Assembly (NCBI GenBank): GCA_033675265.1
Contig: JAUJYZ010001267.1
Span: forward strand, 186,001 to 250,000
Source: Actinostola sp. cb2023
Taxonomy: Eukaryota > Cnidaria > Anthozoa > Actiniaria > Actinostolidae
Reading direction: 5' to 3'
Length of the DNA: 64,000 nt
A program made the position numbers and the translations under genes. Below the pieces are notes generated by a model. It had not been told where the DNA came from and made no database searches. It worked only from the letters and a program-made list of their open reading frames with translations. Shown here in pieces: positions 11,642 to 25,100 of the stretch. Positions within the stretch are counted from its first letter, which is position 1; every line of letters begins with the position of its first letter.

Positions 11642-14600
11642 TCTAGGGGGGGGGGGGGGGGCAAAAAATATCTAATTGACTTTGATAGCGGGATTTTCAA
11701 AATATGTCCAATATTGTATTCATTTTCTTGGGTGACATATGTGCCTTTGTTTTCCTTTAGAGGTCTTCTGAGAGAAATGTACGCAGGTGTTGCTTTCAAA
11801 AAACAGCATGAAAGCAATCAAGAGTATGATATTTAAAAAGGTGGAAGATCTTTTTAGTATCACTGAAATTGATGATGAGACTATTCCGGGATATGTTGTT
11901 GGGCTGGAGTCTGTGATATGTTGGCAAATAAGGGAGCTCCGCCTCCAAGGGAAATGTCAGAAAGAAGTTCAGTTGAATTTAAAACTGGATGGTCGACCAT
12001 TTGGTGGTAAGCTAGAAGATCAATTTGAAGTACAAATTATTTGTGTGTGCATTTATTTTTGTGTTTTACATATGTGACAGGAAGAAGCCAAGTATTGGTG
12101 GGTGTAATACCAACACACACAGTCAATTGGTCAAACCACAGCTGCAAATCTTTCTATCCTTTAGCAATTGCAAACTGTAAAGAAGACAGGTTAGCAGATA
12201 TAATTATTCCAACCAATTGCAAGCTAATTATACCGTAGAAACCCGGTTATAAAATATTCCTGGGGATTACACATTACTATTCCCAGGACACTCTACATAC
12301 AGTGCGTCAATTTACATTATTGTAATATATAGCATTGTTTGATCAGGGGGGAGGGAAACTGCCCACCCTGCCCGTGCTGTGAACGGCCCTGTTTATTGGA
12401 TATTACAAAACTCATATTTGTATATGTTAACTATTAAGCAAGTGCATGTTATCAGTTTAAATATATTACCACTGAAGAAGCCTTCACTGGCGAAATGCCT
12501 CGTTTGTCATTCATTTCCTGACAAAGTCATAACCTTTCAATTCATATACAGTGTACACTGGTTTGCAGAAATGTTGTAGTATACATTTATACAAGATACA
12601 TATTGTATATAATCAGTAATGAGATACAAGATATCTAATGAGATACAAAGTGTGAAACATCGCTTGTAATTCTTCTAATATATATATACCGGTATATCAG
12701 AATCATCAATTTTAGATTAGTATCACATCCAGCAAGGACAACACAATAATTTTCAGCACTATTTTTAGCATGTTTAACATTTTGCATCTCATTAGATATT
12801 TGTATATACATGTATACAGTAAATATGTTTATTACAACGTTTCTGCAATCGAGTGTATATAATATATACAGTCATTTGCAAACATTCTGGCCTCTGCGAA
12901 ATATTAATATATTGGGTGCATTACGCCTGCATAGTTGGTAGAAATATTTAGTATAATGTTTATTTTATGTTTTTATTTTATTTTGCTTCATTTAATAAGT
13001 TAGGAAACTCATAATAGTATTATTTAATTACCCATAATGCACCCATTTATTGATATATTGATATTTCATGGAGGCCAGAATTTTTGCATTGGACATGTAT
13101 TTGACATGAAATGTATTTACAATCCTTGTTTATTCTAGTGAAAACTTGTGCGCTCTAATTTCAAAACTAAACATAGAGAAAGATTCAATTAAAACACATG
13201 GCTTGTGTGTTGATGGTCAAATGTACAGTATCGTTTTCAAAGGTAACTGTGATTATGTACCATGAGGAGCCCCGACCCCAACTTTTTTTGTCCCAGCAGG
13301 ATAACTGTGATGTGTTTGCCTAGGGTTACTAGTTCGCAAAGCCAATTAGTCTTGGTCCAATAAGGTTCGTTCTACTGACACATTAATCACAGACAATTCT
13401 TACACAACATGATAAACAATTGCGGGTCATCGACGAGTTTTGGCGCTAGAATCAAAATATAATTCTTTGTGAGCTTTATTTCCACTGTTGAGGTTGTCTA
13501 AAATATGGAAAATGTCACCTGGAAATGTGGGTAAGATATTCGTCGAGTACATTCAGGTATTGCTCGTCTGACTTTGAGACAAATACGGGATTTTATGCTG
13601 CAAACGTTCTGAAACCGACACAGACTAATGTGACTAATCGTAGAGTACTCAACTTTATATTGCTAAACCCCAATGCTTTTGGGTGGCGCACCTGAAGGCA
13701 GGGTAGATTGTTCGGGTGGCACGCCTGATATTCTATGGGTAAAGCATTGAACTTGAAGAACTTGAGGACACAGACTATAATACTAATCGCAGAGTACTGA
13801 CATAACTCAACTTTATATTGCTAAACCCCAATGCTTTTGGGTGGCGCACCTGAAGGCAGGGTAGATTGTTCGGGCGGCACGCCTGATATTCTATGGGTAA
13901 AGTATTGAACTTGAAACACAGACTATAATACTAATCGCAGAGTACTGACATATAAACTCAACTTTATATTGCTAAACCCCAATGCTTTTGGGTGGCGCAC
14001 CTGAAGGCAGGGTAGATTGTTCGGGTGGCACGCCTGATATTCTATGGGTAAAGCATTGAACTTGAAACACAGACTAATACTAATCGCAAAGTAGGCTGAC
14101 AACTCAAGTTAATTTGTATTGCTAAACCGGCAATGATTTGTGGCGGCACGCCTGACTCGCTCGCTCGATATTCTATGGGTAGAGCATTGAACGTTTGATC
14201 AGTATCAATATTATTTTAATAGAGACAAAATGTATCTTATTCACTAATTGGCCATATCTTTCTAAAATCAGTAAATATAAATCTACGACTAGTTATTCAT
14301 GTCCCAGCATGAGCCTGGCCTTCACCGATGTATCGGGTACACTACCCCGCTGTGTTAATCCACCACAAATATGCATTTTGTGAGGCTTTTTTTGCTGTGC
14401 AAAACAAAAATGTTAGGGTCGGGGCTCGTCATGTAATTGTAAAAATTTTATGGTTCATACATATAAGGACAAGAAAACATTGTGCTAAATGATTATGCTA
14501 AACACTTATTCATTGCATTTATTGATTTTCAGTTACCCTAGATTTGAAGGCTCTCTATCTACTTCTAGTGAAAGAGGATGATCATGAATTTAAGCTTGGA

Positions 14601-17600
14601 GGAAGAGGATTTGATGTAGAGTTCTGTTTTTTCTGTCAGGCACTAAGGGTATTAATTGATAACATTATTTATTTATTATTTATTGCATTGCACATGCAAT
14701 AGATCTCAATGGTAATAGTATAGAATATTATTAGCATACCAAATCACTTGTTGGTCGGCCAGGGTTTTTTTTCTTTCTGTTTTTTTTGTTTATCTACATG
14801 TATGTCAGTTTTCTACATGTAAATGTATGTTTTATCATGTTCAACAGAATTGTTCCTGTGAATTGGGTCCCAACTCTGTGTGTCTGAAGCATTTAAGTGA
14901 AGTGAAAGCTAACATTGGAGGGTAAAAAGTCAAAATAATTTATCTATTGATCTTATGAACAGGGCTTAATAAGCGGCAGTTTACGGTAGCATACATATAT
15001 GTAATATATAAAATCACTGCATGATCAAATAAAAACTGGACTAAATAACCAAGTCTGTTTTCCATTTGGTTGCCATGCTAACTCTGATCAAGATACAACT
15101 GCTGTGTTAAGAGATCACAGAAATGGAAAACATGAAACCCAATGTACATTTGAATTAATCATTCAAACATGAATTAATTGTTGCTGTCTCTTTCTCTCTT
15201 CTAGTTTTAAGGGTATAAGAGATGACTTGACATTTCTTTTGGAAGAAGATCTATCATCAATTAACATATGCGCTCTTCATTGTGAATTACGCAACACTGA
15301 GCAGCTTCTTGGACTTCATGCTCATGGTATTGGAACTTTGGATACCTGTAATGAAGTTCTTGCTAAATATGGCCCTGAGACCTCAGGTGACAGAATTCAT
15401 GTTAAGATGAAAGAAGGACAAAGCACATGTGTAAGCAAGCAAAACATCAGTGTCTCGTCATTTTCAGGTAATTATTTATATGTTTTCACAATGTAGAATT
15501 TATTATGTAGTTCTTTTCTTTTTACAATTTTTAGGTCACACTGTACACCTTATACTAATCAACTTAATTATTATAATTACATTAACACACTAGAGAATTT
15601 GAAAACAAAAGAAATTGAACTACATGTAAACAACATGTATTTTATACATACATGTATGTCAAACTTAAATACACGTTAGTACATTGTAGTTCTTGTGTCT
15701 AATTGGTCAAGAAGGCACAGCAGCAAAGTTGATTTGATTTCTCTAGGGTCTGCCTTGGGAAGCATTTAAGTGGTCTTGGGACCAGAAAACACACTGTTTC
15801 CCTCGGTCCGAGTAATTAAGTGTTAATTAAATAACTGCATGTTGCTTCATTAATGTTACAGGTAATACTGAAAGGCGCATCCTTGAGAATATTGAGGAAA
15901 TTGTCAGAGATTCATTGCCACATGAAGCCCTCAAGAACCAAAACCTTGATCCTGAAGTTGCAAAAGACACTATTTTGAATAAAATGTATTTCTGTGGTCA
16001 AAGAGTTAAGGTATATGTAACTAGTACCTTATATATAGCTAATTGCATAATCGTTGTCGGGTCGAAAATCATGAAAGCTATGACCACAAGGAATTCTGGG
16101 AAATTAAAACAGACTTGTAGGAGTTTAGTTAAATAGCTCATATACCTTCAAAACTACGAGAACATTGAATATATCTGCATGTAATGCGGGGCATGAACTG
16201 ATTTCCCATGCATCCTTGCGGTCTCAGCTTCTATGATTTATGATTTTCAACCCGACAATGATTATGCAATTAGCTATATATAGTACCTTAATGTTAAATG
16301 TATATAGTTTACAGTACAGTATTGCAGTATTTGCAGGATGTTTAAGTCATACATGCACATGCATTTAATTTGAATCCTGCATGCATGTACATGTGTACAT
16401 GTATATCACTGTGAACCAAATGCCTATACAGTAAATATTAATTTTGCAATGTGAACGCCTTATAAGTACATTAATAATGAACAAGCAGATGACGAGAAGC
16501 CTAGCTGTAGCTCATTTTAAATTTAATTAAGACTTTGTCTGATGAATGTTGGTCAGTGAAGGTTGATTGAAATATTAAATTCAAGTAAAACTCATCTAAA
16601 ACCTTGAATTGTTCATTATTAAAATGTACATGTATGCCCAGAAAAACATATTAATTTAGACCTACATGTACATTAATATCTATAACATGATCAACACTTG
16701 ACTTATATTCTGTTATTTTACATACAGTACTATAATGACCTGATCAGCAAAGGGACCTACACAAGGGACTTTGGAAAATATGAAAAAACAATTCCCTTGC
16801 CAGGATCAGGTATAATTAAAATATATTTAGTATTTAAACAAACTACGTGGTCTATGACTGTATCCTACATTGAGATTGGCTACGAATCCAAAATTTCAAA
16901 CCAAAACATTATATATATATATTATATATTATATACATGTATTACAGTCATTTGCAAAAATTCTGGCTGCCACGAAATAATAATAATAATAATAATAAAC
17001 TAGTTCTTGAGAACGCATCATACATAGTCTCAATATATCAGATATCAATATATCGGGTGCATTATGGGTAATTAAATAATACTATTTTGAGTTTCCTAAC
17101 TTATTAAATGAAGCAAAATTTACAAACAACAAACATATGACTAAAATAAACATATACTAAATATTTATACCAACTTTGCTGGATTTAACCCACTTTAAGA
17201 TAATTTTTCGATTATTTAATTACCCATAATGTACCCGATTTATGATATATTGATATTTCGTAGCGGCCAGAATATTTGCAAATGACTGTATATATAATAG
17301 ACATATGTACAGTATACATGTATATATAACTGACTGACTGTTGTATTTTTTACAGATGTCCAAGAGAAGATGCTGGAGAATCAAAGTATGTGGGAGAGTA
17401 AACTTCAAGAAATGAAAGAGAAATTGACATTATTCCATTCTCAGCTGGCTCCAGGTCTTTCGAATCAAAAGGGAAAGAACAATGGGAAAAAGAGAAAGGG
17501 GAAAAAGATAGACAAAGCAGTACACTTGGATGGCTTGTCTGACTATGCAGCTGAAATTACTTTTGAGTTCTTTCTCAAGGTAAAATTTTAAAAATAAGAC

Positions 17601-18072
17601 AATATTATACATAATCTCTTAATCAGTTTATTTTATCTTAGATATCAATAAATAAATGTTGATTTAAGTGTCTAGAGTATCCTACATGTAGCTAGCACTT
17701 GCACACTAATTTAGGAACACTACAATGTAACTCTCACACAGACTACCACTACATTCTAATATTCTATGCATACAACTCTCAACTCACTAGTTTGTTTTTA
17801 CTCAAGGGAGGGAGACCAGAGTACATGTACCTCGAGAAAAAAAAAACCTTGAAACACTTGGGAGAGAACGAGCTGACAAACTCACATATGACACCCATGT
17901 TCAGGAATCGAACCTCAGGGACCACAGACTGGTGACAGACTCTGGTGCTCTCACTGTGCGGCCACCCTTGCTTCCCACAAAAATGCAAACAGCTTTAAAT
18001 ATACATGTAAACAAGGGGGAAAAGCATAAATTAATTACCGGTACAGTTATACTCTCCCAAGGAAATAACAAA

Positions 18073-18140
<68 letters not shown>

Positions 18141-21100
18141 CAACGGTTTAATGACAGTATTTTCACCGAAGTGGCTCTTCATCTCCAACAAACAAAGTAA
18201 AATAAAAATTAGCTGGGATCCTACATAATTCCAGTGTCCATGGATGCACTTGAATTAATTGTGTGTTTTAATAACACAATATAATATTGCTTTTGCTGTA
18301 GGTTTTCACCGAGTGGAGAGACATTGCTAAAGTTATGAGAAACAGCATGTTTGATGTCAATGATGAGCAACAACTAATTGATTTGCATGACTTGCAGTTA
18401 TTGTACATTGTACATTAAATAAAATTAAGCTACATTGTACATGTACATGCAAACTTAAAGTAAATTCAGGGCTCAGTCTTGAATGTACACCATCAAAATG
18501 TACGTACATGTACATGTACGTGACCAAGAACGTACTACATGTAGCTGTAGTTAATTGATTTGTGAGATTACATTATACATGTTGTCAGAGAAAATACCTC
18601 CAATTAAATGACGTGACAAGGGAATGTGACTAGAAATCACAAAAACGTATTCATATTGTTATTATCATATGTGTACTGTACTACACAGTGTATAAGTTAG
18701 TAACAGTATAAACACTATATATAAAATACTACACGATGCTAACTATTTTTTTCCTCAATTATTGGAGTACTTGTGCTCTGCTAGCTATAAGCCCTGACAC
18801 TCAAATAAAGTTTATTATTATTTATCATTATTCCTAAAATGTATTTTCTAGTGTAAAGAATGGGGTTTCTTGTTGAGAGAAATGTTTGGAGTTCATCTGG
18901 GAACTGGTGACTATGGTCACATGACTATTGAGCACAGCAGTATGCTGCTGAGAACATTTGGAAGCTTGAGAGAATATTCCAACCAATCGATAGAATCCGC
19001 ACATGCTATGCAAAAGCAGTTATATTCTAAGGCTACTTCACATGACCGTCATGGCCACACATCATCCAGTGAGTAAAACACAATATTCTTACATTATTGA
19101 AGTTAGTTAGAAAGAATAATGCACAGAATTGTGAACGATAGAATGTTCAACATGATCTATGATTTTCACAACTGTCAAGTATATATATTTAGAGGTTACC
19201 ACACTTGAGCGAGTGGGTTACCAGGATTTACCTGCACGAGTTCACTAACAATGAACTGCACGAGGTGTAGCCGAGTGCAGTATGAGAACATTTCGAGTCA
19301 TTGTTAGTGAATGAGTGAAGGTAAAATCCTGATAACTCATTAGCAAAGAGGGCGTTAACATTTTTATTATTCAATTTGAATACATTGCTGAGGCAAGCTA
19401 ATACTAACTAATACTAACACAGTGGAGCAAAAGCCGTGGATAAAGAATAAAAGATAAATAATTTATACCACAGCTTTTGCATCACGATAATGACGTCGCC
19501 ACGGTTTTCACGTCATAACCACACGTGCCGTGGTACAAATCAATCAACCAGAAGATCGGAATTTGTACAATGTATGAAAATTGAATAATAAAAGTCATTA
19601 CATAATTCATTTCATATAAGTCATTCTCTTGCATACATGTAGATATAAAATAAAATGATTCATCTAACCATTTCACAGTCAGACAGATGCTAAATCATTT
19701 CTATTCGGAAAGGATGCTTTTTCTGAGGTTGTGCATGAGAAAGGCACTGGCATGTCATGACAAGGGTGAGGATTTATTTTATAACTTATGTACATTCACA
19801 TTCATACAATAAGTCATGTTGTACAATTTGAGCATGTTCTATTTTTGGTTATTGCTTTGTATATTTGGATTACCTTTTTGTTGTTAGAGTCGTTTTCATG
19901 TGAGTGGGAAACCTACGGCACAGAGTTACGGTCACAGTACTGAATCGAAGACATTCTATTGAACCAATCACAGCACGGCTCACAATCATTGCTCAACCCA
20001 TCAGAATGCTTATAGACACGGCACTGTCACGGCACGGTACCAACCGTACCGCAACTACTTCCCACTCATACGAAAACGACTCTAATGCTGCTGTTGTTCC
20101 TTGCTATATCTGTAGGAAAGCCCTTTCACTTTGTTGGTTGTGGTTGGTCCATGAGTCATGCCAAGTCAATTTCATGGTCCCCAATGGATGTTAAGTGGAT
20201 TACAGAGATGGATAATCTCTTAACAAAAATGTTTGGCAATGACTTCCTCTCCTACACTTGTGAGGAAATAACTAAAGTGGTTAGAGTGTCACCAGAGAGT
20301 GAACCTGAGTATGAATATAATCATCAAGAGTGGGAAAATAGTTATTTCTTAGACCAGACATCTCTAGATGATTCCTTGTCAAGCAGTGGCAGTGTGGAAA
20401 GTGTTCCTCCATCCATGACCACTGTTCCTCCACCCAAGACCACTGCTGTTCCACCCAAGACCACTGTTCATCCACCCAAGACCACTATTCCCAAGGCCAC
20501 TGTTCCCCTGCCCAAGACCACTGTTCCTCCACCCAAGACCACTGCTGTCCCACCCAAGACCACTGCTGTCCCACCCAAGACCACTGCTGTCGCACCCAAG
20601 ACCACTGTTCATCCACCCAAGACCACTGTTCATTCACCCAAGACCACTGTTGCTCCACCCAAGACCACTGCTGTCCCACCCAAGACCACTGTTCCCCCAC
20701 CCAAGACCACTGTTCATCCACCCAAGACCACTGTTTATCCACCCAAGACCACTGTTCATCCATCCAAGACCACTGTTCATCCACCCAAGACCACTGTTCA
20801 TCCACCCAAGGCCACTGTTCATCCATCCAAGACCACTGTTCATCCACCCAAGACCACTGTTCATCCACCCAAGGCCACTCTTCCCCCACCCAAGACCACT
20901 GTTCCTCCACCGAAGATCACAGTTCCCCCCAAATTATGTCAACCAAGTGCACCCATGGTTTTATACCCTGATCTTAGAATGTGCTCTAAAGGAAATCTTA
21001 CAAGAAGACAAATGGCTAGTCTCACAATACCCCCAGTCATGATGTTGTCAAAGCAAGATCTTAGCATAGTTCATGATCCAGTGCGACTGAGTAATCCACT

Positions 21101-21774
21101 GGTCGCACCTGCTCGGCCATCATCTTCCATTGTTGATCTATGTAGAAAAATGTTTCATGAAGCTAATGGTAAATCTCTAGCCATTAATAATTTGAGCAGT
21201 GATGAAACTGGAATTCAGGTTGGAGGACTAGGAGTGTTCAACAGACATGCTTTAGATGTATGGGACACTGCTTCACAAGCAGCCTCTATCAAACAAAATA
21301 TCAATAGCGAACTGAGGTGGTTGAAGCAAATGAAGGCAACCTTTCCTCTCCATCAGTGCAGTAAGATTGAAAAGCTGCTTTTAGATTCAAAGCCACACGA
21401 GCAAGTACTTGCAGTGGGTGATATTATTGTTGATACTCATGATCTAGCAACTCTTGTAGATGAACGATATCTGACAGGCTTTGTCATAGATGTTGCTTGT
21501 TTAAAGTTAAAGGAGAAAGCAAAGAATGGTCATCAGACATTGTTCTTGCCATCTACATGTCAAGTGTGGTCATCTGTTGGTGATATCAACTATCTAAAGT
21601 CCAAGATCTCCTATTTCTTCAAAGCAAAATATCTTATAGATATAATGTGGGTTTTGACACCAATCCATGTAAATGGAGCTCACTGGGGACTGCTATGCCT
21701 GAATCTCAAATCTGCAAAGGTATATTATGATGATGGCTTACACTGGAAACCACCTAGTACTATTTTGGTCAACG
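10419..21774 (+). CDS. Gene B: multi-exon protein with Pro/Lys/Thr repeats and Ulp1-like protease domain, interrupted by a transposon
   Basis: Exons by splice site and phase: 10419-11411, 11787-~12006, 12081-12189, 13139-13242, 14533-14648, 14848-14921, 15205-15467, 15862-16010, 16728-16809, 17356-17579, 18302-~18399, 18852-19068, 19679-19765, and 20116 onward. Apart from the weak donor after 18399, the phases agree and give one uninterrupted frame. I do not recognise the N-terminus; it has Ser-rich and basic stretches. The middle (TLDLKALYLLL, CFFC, then GDYGHMTIEHSSMLLR and NQSIESAHAMQ) resembles transposase-derived proteins; this is inference. The last exon has GCGWSM, the PPKTTV repeat, then GAHWGLL (His at 21681) and YYDDGLHWKPP (Asp at 21729-21734), as in C48 Ulp1/SENP deSUMOylating-type cysteine proteases. 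The frame runs into a TTAA at 21775 where a 6.3-kb element begins. The start is the first ATG of the open frame, and an upstream exon is possible. The Gln/Cys half lies at 28081-28356. Confidence 0.65.
11605..11660 (+). repeat. Long poly-G tract in gene B intron 1
   Basis: A run of about 37 G, a short break (ATCTA) and about 20 more G lie between the donor at 11412 and the acceptor at 11786. The tract could fold as G-quadruplex DNA. Its exact length is prone to assembly error. Confidence 0.8.
12868..13098. mobile_element. MITE, CAGTCATTTGCAAA family, copy 1
   Basis: The left end is ACAGTCATTTGCAAACATTC and the right end is a decayed inverted copy (TTTTTGCATTGGACATGT). Internally it shares CCCATAATGCACCC and TTGATATATTGATATTTC with copies at 16944-17289 and 43052-43316. 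It lies in a gene B intron and is flanked by TA-rich DNA. Confidence 0.75.
13260..14431. mobile_element. Composite element with GAGCCCCGACCC inverted ends and internal tandem copies
   Basis: The ends are GGAGCCCCGACCCCAAC (left) and GTTAGGGTCGGGGCTCG (right), with CATG at each edge. Inside, a roughly 150-bp unit containing TTGCTAAACCCCAATGCTTT and GGGTAGATTGTTCGGG is tandemly present four times (about 13648, 13806, 13957 and a diverged one near 14102). The element is intronic in gene B. Confidence 0.65.
16031..16280. mobile_element. Fold-back MITE in gene B intron
   Basis: The arms TATATAGCTAATTGCATAAT and their complement ATTATGCAATTAGCTATATA extend about 45 bp (through TTGTCGGGTCGAAAATCAT). 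Only about 150 bp separates them. The element starts about 20 bp after the donor of the exon ending at 16010. Confidence 0.7.
16944..17289. mobile_element. MITE, CAGTCATTTGCAAA family, copy 2
   Basis: The ends are ACAGTCATTTGCAAAAATTC and a near-perfect inverted TTTGCAAATGACTGT. The internal sequence closely matches the copy at 43052-43316. It is flanked by TA-rich DNA in a gene B intron. Confidence 0.85.
17800..17985 (-). mobile_element. tRNA-derived SINE remnant
   Basis: On the minus strand, TGGCCGCACAGTGAGAGCA fits a pol III A box. About 45 bp further, GAGGTTCGATTCC fits a B box (GGTTCGANTCC). Downstream TTTTTTCTCGAGGTACATGT followed by CTCTGGTCTCCCTCC resembles the conserved central core of several metazoan SINEs. 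The A-B spacing is tRNA-like. There is no cloverleaf strong enough to call a functional tRNA. Confidence 0.6.
18076..18140. repeat. AAT microsatellite
   Basis: About 20 AAT units end in AACAACAAC, in the gene B intron between 17579 and 18302. Confidence 0.9.
19884..20085. mobile_element. 202-bp MITE with 27-bp inverted ends
   Basis: The left end TTAGAGTCGTTTTCATGTGA and right end ending GAAAACGACTCTAA form an inverted repeat of about 27 bp. It lies 30 bp upstream of the acceptor of the exon starting at 20116. TTA/TAA at the edges would fit a Harbinger-type target, but this is not decisive. Confidence 0.75.
20407..20931 (+). repeat. PPKTTV coding repeat array in gene B
   Basis: About 25 units of 18 or 21 bp encode PPKTTV with H, A, V or Y at the variable position. 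The whole array stays in the gene B frame, giving a Pro/Lys/Thr-rich linker between the GCGW segment and the protease domain. This is the position occupied by the unrelated 45-bp repeat in gene A. Open frames on the minus strand are shadows of the period. Confidence 0.95.
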
Positions 21775-22111
21775 TTAAAGTGCCACTACGATGTAATTTG
21801 TAAAAGTTCTATAAATTGCACTTACAAAAGTAGAAGTGCTCTATTTTTACCTGTCCAAACCTTATTCTCATACGAGACCGGGAAGTCATACTATTTATCG
21901 TCTGAAGTTTCGAATTTTGAGGCCGCCATTGAACGAACGCGAGCCAAAGAGCTAATCGATATTTTAGAGGATGTGACGTCATATACTCAAGACACCAGAA
22001 TTTCGCGCCGTATGCTTTAGTAGTTTTCACGAGAGTTTAAATCGTGCTTCGTAAAATTTAAAATAATTGTCCTTAGATTTCACTCACAAATAGAAACGCA
22101 GTAGAATTACA

Positions 22112-25100
22112 ATGCCTCCTAGTAGGTGTGTGGTCCAAGGATGCAGCAATACGGCTAATCTTAAAGCCGGTATTTCAATCCATGCTTGTCCAGTTAACCC
22201 AAATATTTGCAAGCAATGGGTTAGATTCGTGAATACCCATCGCAGTAACTTTAACCCACAAGATCGTTTTCCGATTTGCTCAGAGCACTTCGAAAACAAG
22301 TGCTTCTCGAGATCTGTAATAGTGGAGGGACACAGTCGACGGCTTCTACCTGGAGTCGTGCCTACTATTTGGAAAAAGTCATCGGTAGATCGAGCGGATA
22401 TGTCAGAGAGAAGCCGCCGCAGGGTAAGTTATTGTGTTTTATAACTTTCATATTGATGTATGTTTAGGTACCTTTCTAAAGATAGTTTTCACGGCTGACT
22501 TATGCCAGATATCGTTAGTGAGAGATATATTGTCATGTTTAGAGTGAATCAAAGTTTACTACAAGTTTGCTGTGCGTGCGGCAATCAAAACACCATATTG
22601 ACTCGGTGAAGTGACAAATAATCATATAGTCTCACATTTTGTGTTCTACATCCATACCCCTAAATGGTATAATATCTTGCTCTATGCAAGCATTTATATG
22701 CAAGTATTATATTTATATGCAAGTAGTTCCTTCAGTTTTACGATGCGATAGGAAACGATAATAATTTCTCAGTTGAAATCTAACAGGTGAATGAGCGCGT
22801 CGCGCCACTAGCCTCAGCTGATCGCGCTCACATGGGTAGTGTTTAAATACACGATAGAGTTAGCGAGCTTTGTTGTTATCAACAGTGTTCGCGGCAAAAC
22901 TAGTTTAGAAATAACTAGCATTCACACAAAACATTTATAGTTTATGAATTTCGGCAACCGTCATTACGTTCAGCATTCAGATTCAGAGGTCTGGAAAAAG
23001 TTATAACCGCACGAAGGAATGAAAAAGACACGACAACCTAGCTGATGTAAACACTACAATGGAGATAAACGATAATTAATAATAATAATAATGTTGTTGT
23101 TTAGGGACTGAAAGCCATAATCAAGGAAAACACATTAAATATCGAGGACAAAGTGTCCGATAAAAATCAAGAGGTATTTATAAGTGTTCCAACGTACTAT
23201 TATATTAAAACGGCGAAATGACCGGCATTCTTATAAACAGACAGAACGTTGAAATTGACATGATTGCCCAATGTTTCTTCTCATCGTAGACATCTGAAGA
23301 AACGCAAGAGCCGGAAAACACAAATCATAGTTACACAAATGAAGTGAGTGAAGTATAGCCATTTCTACGAATTTAAATTTTAAAAACTCTAAATGTTATC
23401 ATTTTGAATATTTTTTTTCCAGATAAATGAGTCTTTGGAAATAGCCGATGAAGATGGCCATTCCCAAGCTACAACTAGTATGATAATAATTCCCCCCCAG
23501 ATCGACTGTGACAAGTGTGCTGACCTGAAAAAAGAGAAGAAAAATCTTACCAGTAAATTACAAAGATTACAAAGTAAAGTAAAGCAACTCGAGTGCAGTT
23601 TAAAGCAGCAAATCAAGCACAATGGGTCAGCACAGTGGAAACAATTGCCAGAAATGATAAAAAAGAAATGCAATCTACAGGTTAGTTTTATATATGTGGT
23701 GAAAAACAACTAACGTTTTAAATTAGGTATTTAATATATCTGATTATGAACCAAAACCATCATGGTGATTCAATAATAAAATATATGTTTTAACAACTAG
23801 GCGTCCAAACAGATGATGGCATGTACGTGTACCAGCAAGACAACATTGATTGTGACGATGAAATTGAAGACTTAGAAATGTTAGATCAGGATGATCAGGA
23901 TGATCAGGATGTAAAAGATGAGGAAGACGACGATTGTACATGGACCCCAGAAGAACTGGAGGATCTATATAAAGAAGCTGGTGATGACAATGAAAGTGAA
24001 GAACCTGTACAAATCAAGTGAGTTCATTGCATAAAATAATATTACAATTTAGTATAAATCTACTACTAGTGTTCCATTGCAAATCCTGCATTCTGATTAG
24101 CTAATTGCTATCTATCGACTGATAGCAAGTAGATATAAATTGGCTTTTTGAACACAAAATCATGCACACATACCTAAAAAAAAAAAAAAGTTTTCCCTCT
24201 AATATATATATTTCATTTATTCTTTCAGCTTGGAATACACAAATAAAAACATAAGGGAGGAACCCAAAGGAATAGTACTTCTCACCAGACTGCTGCTTCT
24301 GTTCCAACACTGTCATATTTGCTTTTCAAGCAAACCGAAGGTCAACATCCAGCAACTTGGAACAATGCTTAAAATAGTTACAACTTGCCATAGCTGCAAA
24401 GGTGTCTTCACATGGACCAGCCAACCATATCTTCTTGGTCGGTTTCCCGCTGCAAACCTGTTGCTTAGTTTTGCCATATTGACAGCTGGTGCTTCTACAA
24501 ACAAAGTACTATTGGTGCTACGACACATGGGTGTATTAGTCTACCATTTCCCTACATACTATTATCACCAAAGGCAGCTATTAATTCCATCTATTGTGTC
24601 CTTCTGGAGAAAATATCAAGAAAAAATGTTGAATTCTTTAAATGGGAGAGAGGTGGTTATAGCTGGAGATGGCCGCCATGATAGCATGGGCCACTCAGCA
24701 AAATATGGGACATACACCATATTTTGCTGCACAGCTGCTCTAATAATACACCTAGTTGTAGTGCAGGTAAATATCATAAATATGCTTTATGCTATAACAT
24801 ACAATGGGGGGTTTTGACGTTATTTAATAAATACATATACAAGGAAGAAACAGGTCCAAAAGGAGTTTCCTGTAACCCTCCCCTAGCTAGGTCCATGATA
24901 GTGATTTTAAAACATATTGACGGGTTTGGTGTGTATACACAAACCATACAATGTACATGTGAGTTCAGTGTTTACATACGTGTATTTATCTACAACTTGT
25001 ATCTACACTTTACTTATGACAAAGAGAGCACACTGCAAGATCAGAGTGTACAACTAAAAATAATTATCTCTGTATCCCATATTTCAGGCAAATGAATGTG

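Noticed and set aside
11762..11836. A frameshift in gene B between its first two exons
   Set aside because: Using the acceptor at 11786 (ACGCAG) instead of 11760 gives a phase-0 join and an open frame, so no frameshift is needed.
17800..17985. Functional tRNA gene
   Set aside because: A and B boxes are present, but no convincing acceptor stem or cloverleaf could be drawn, and a SINE core follows.
20281..20910. Several minus-strand frames rich in Trp/Ser/Gly (for example DEQWSWV repeats)
   Set aside because: They are antisense shadows of the PPKTTV coding repeat, whose plus-strand frame continues into the protease domain.
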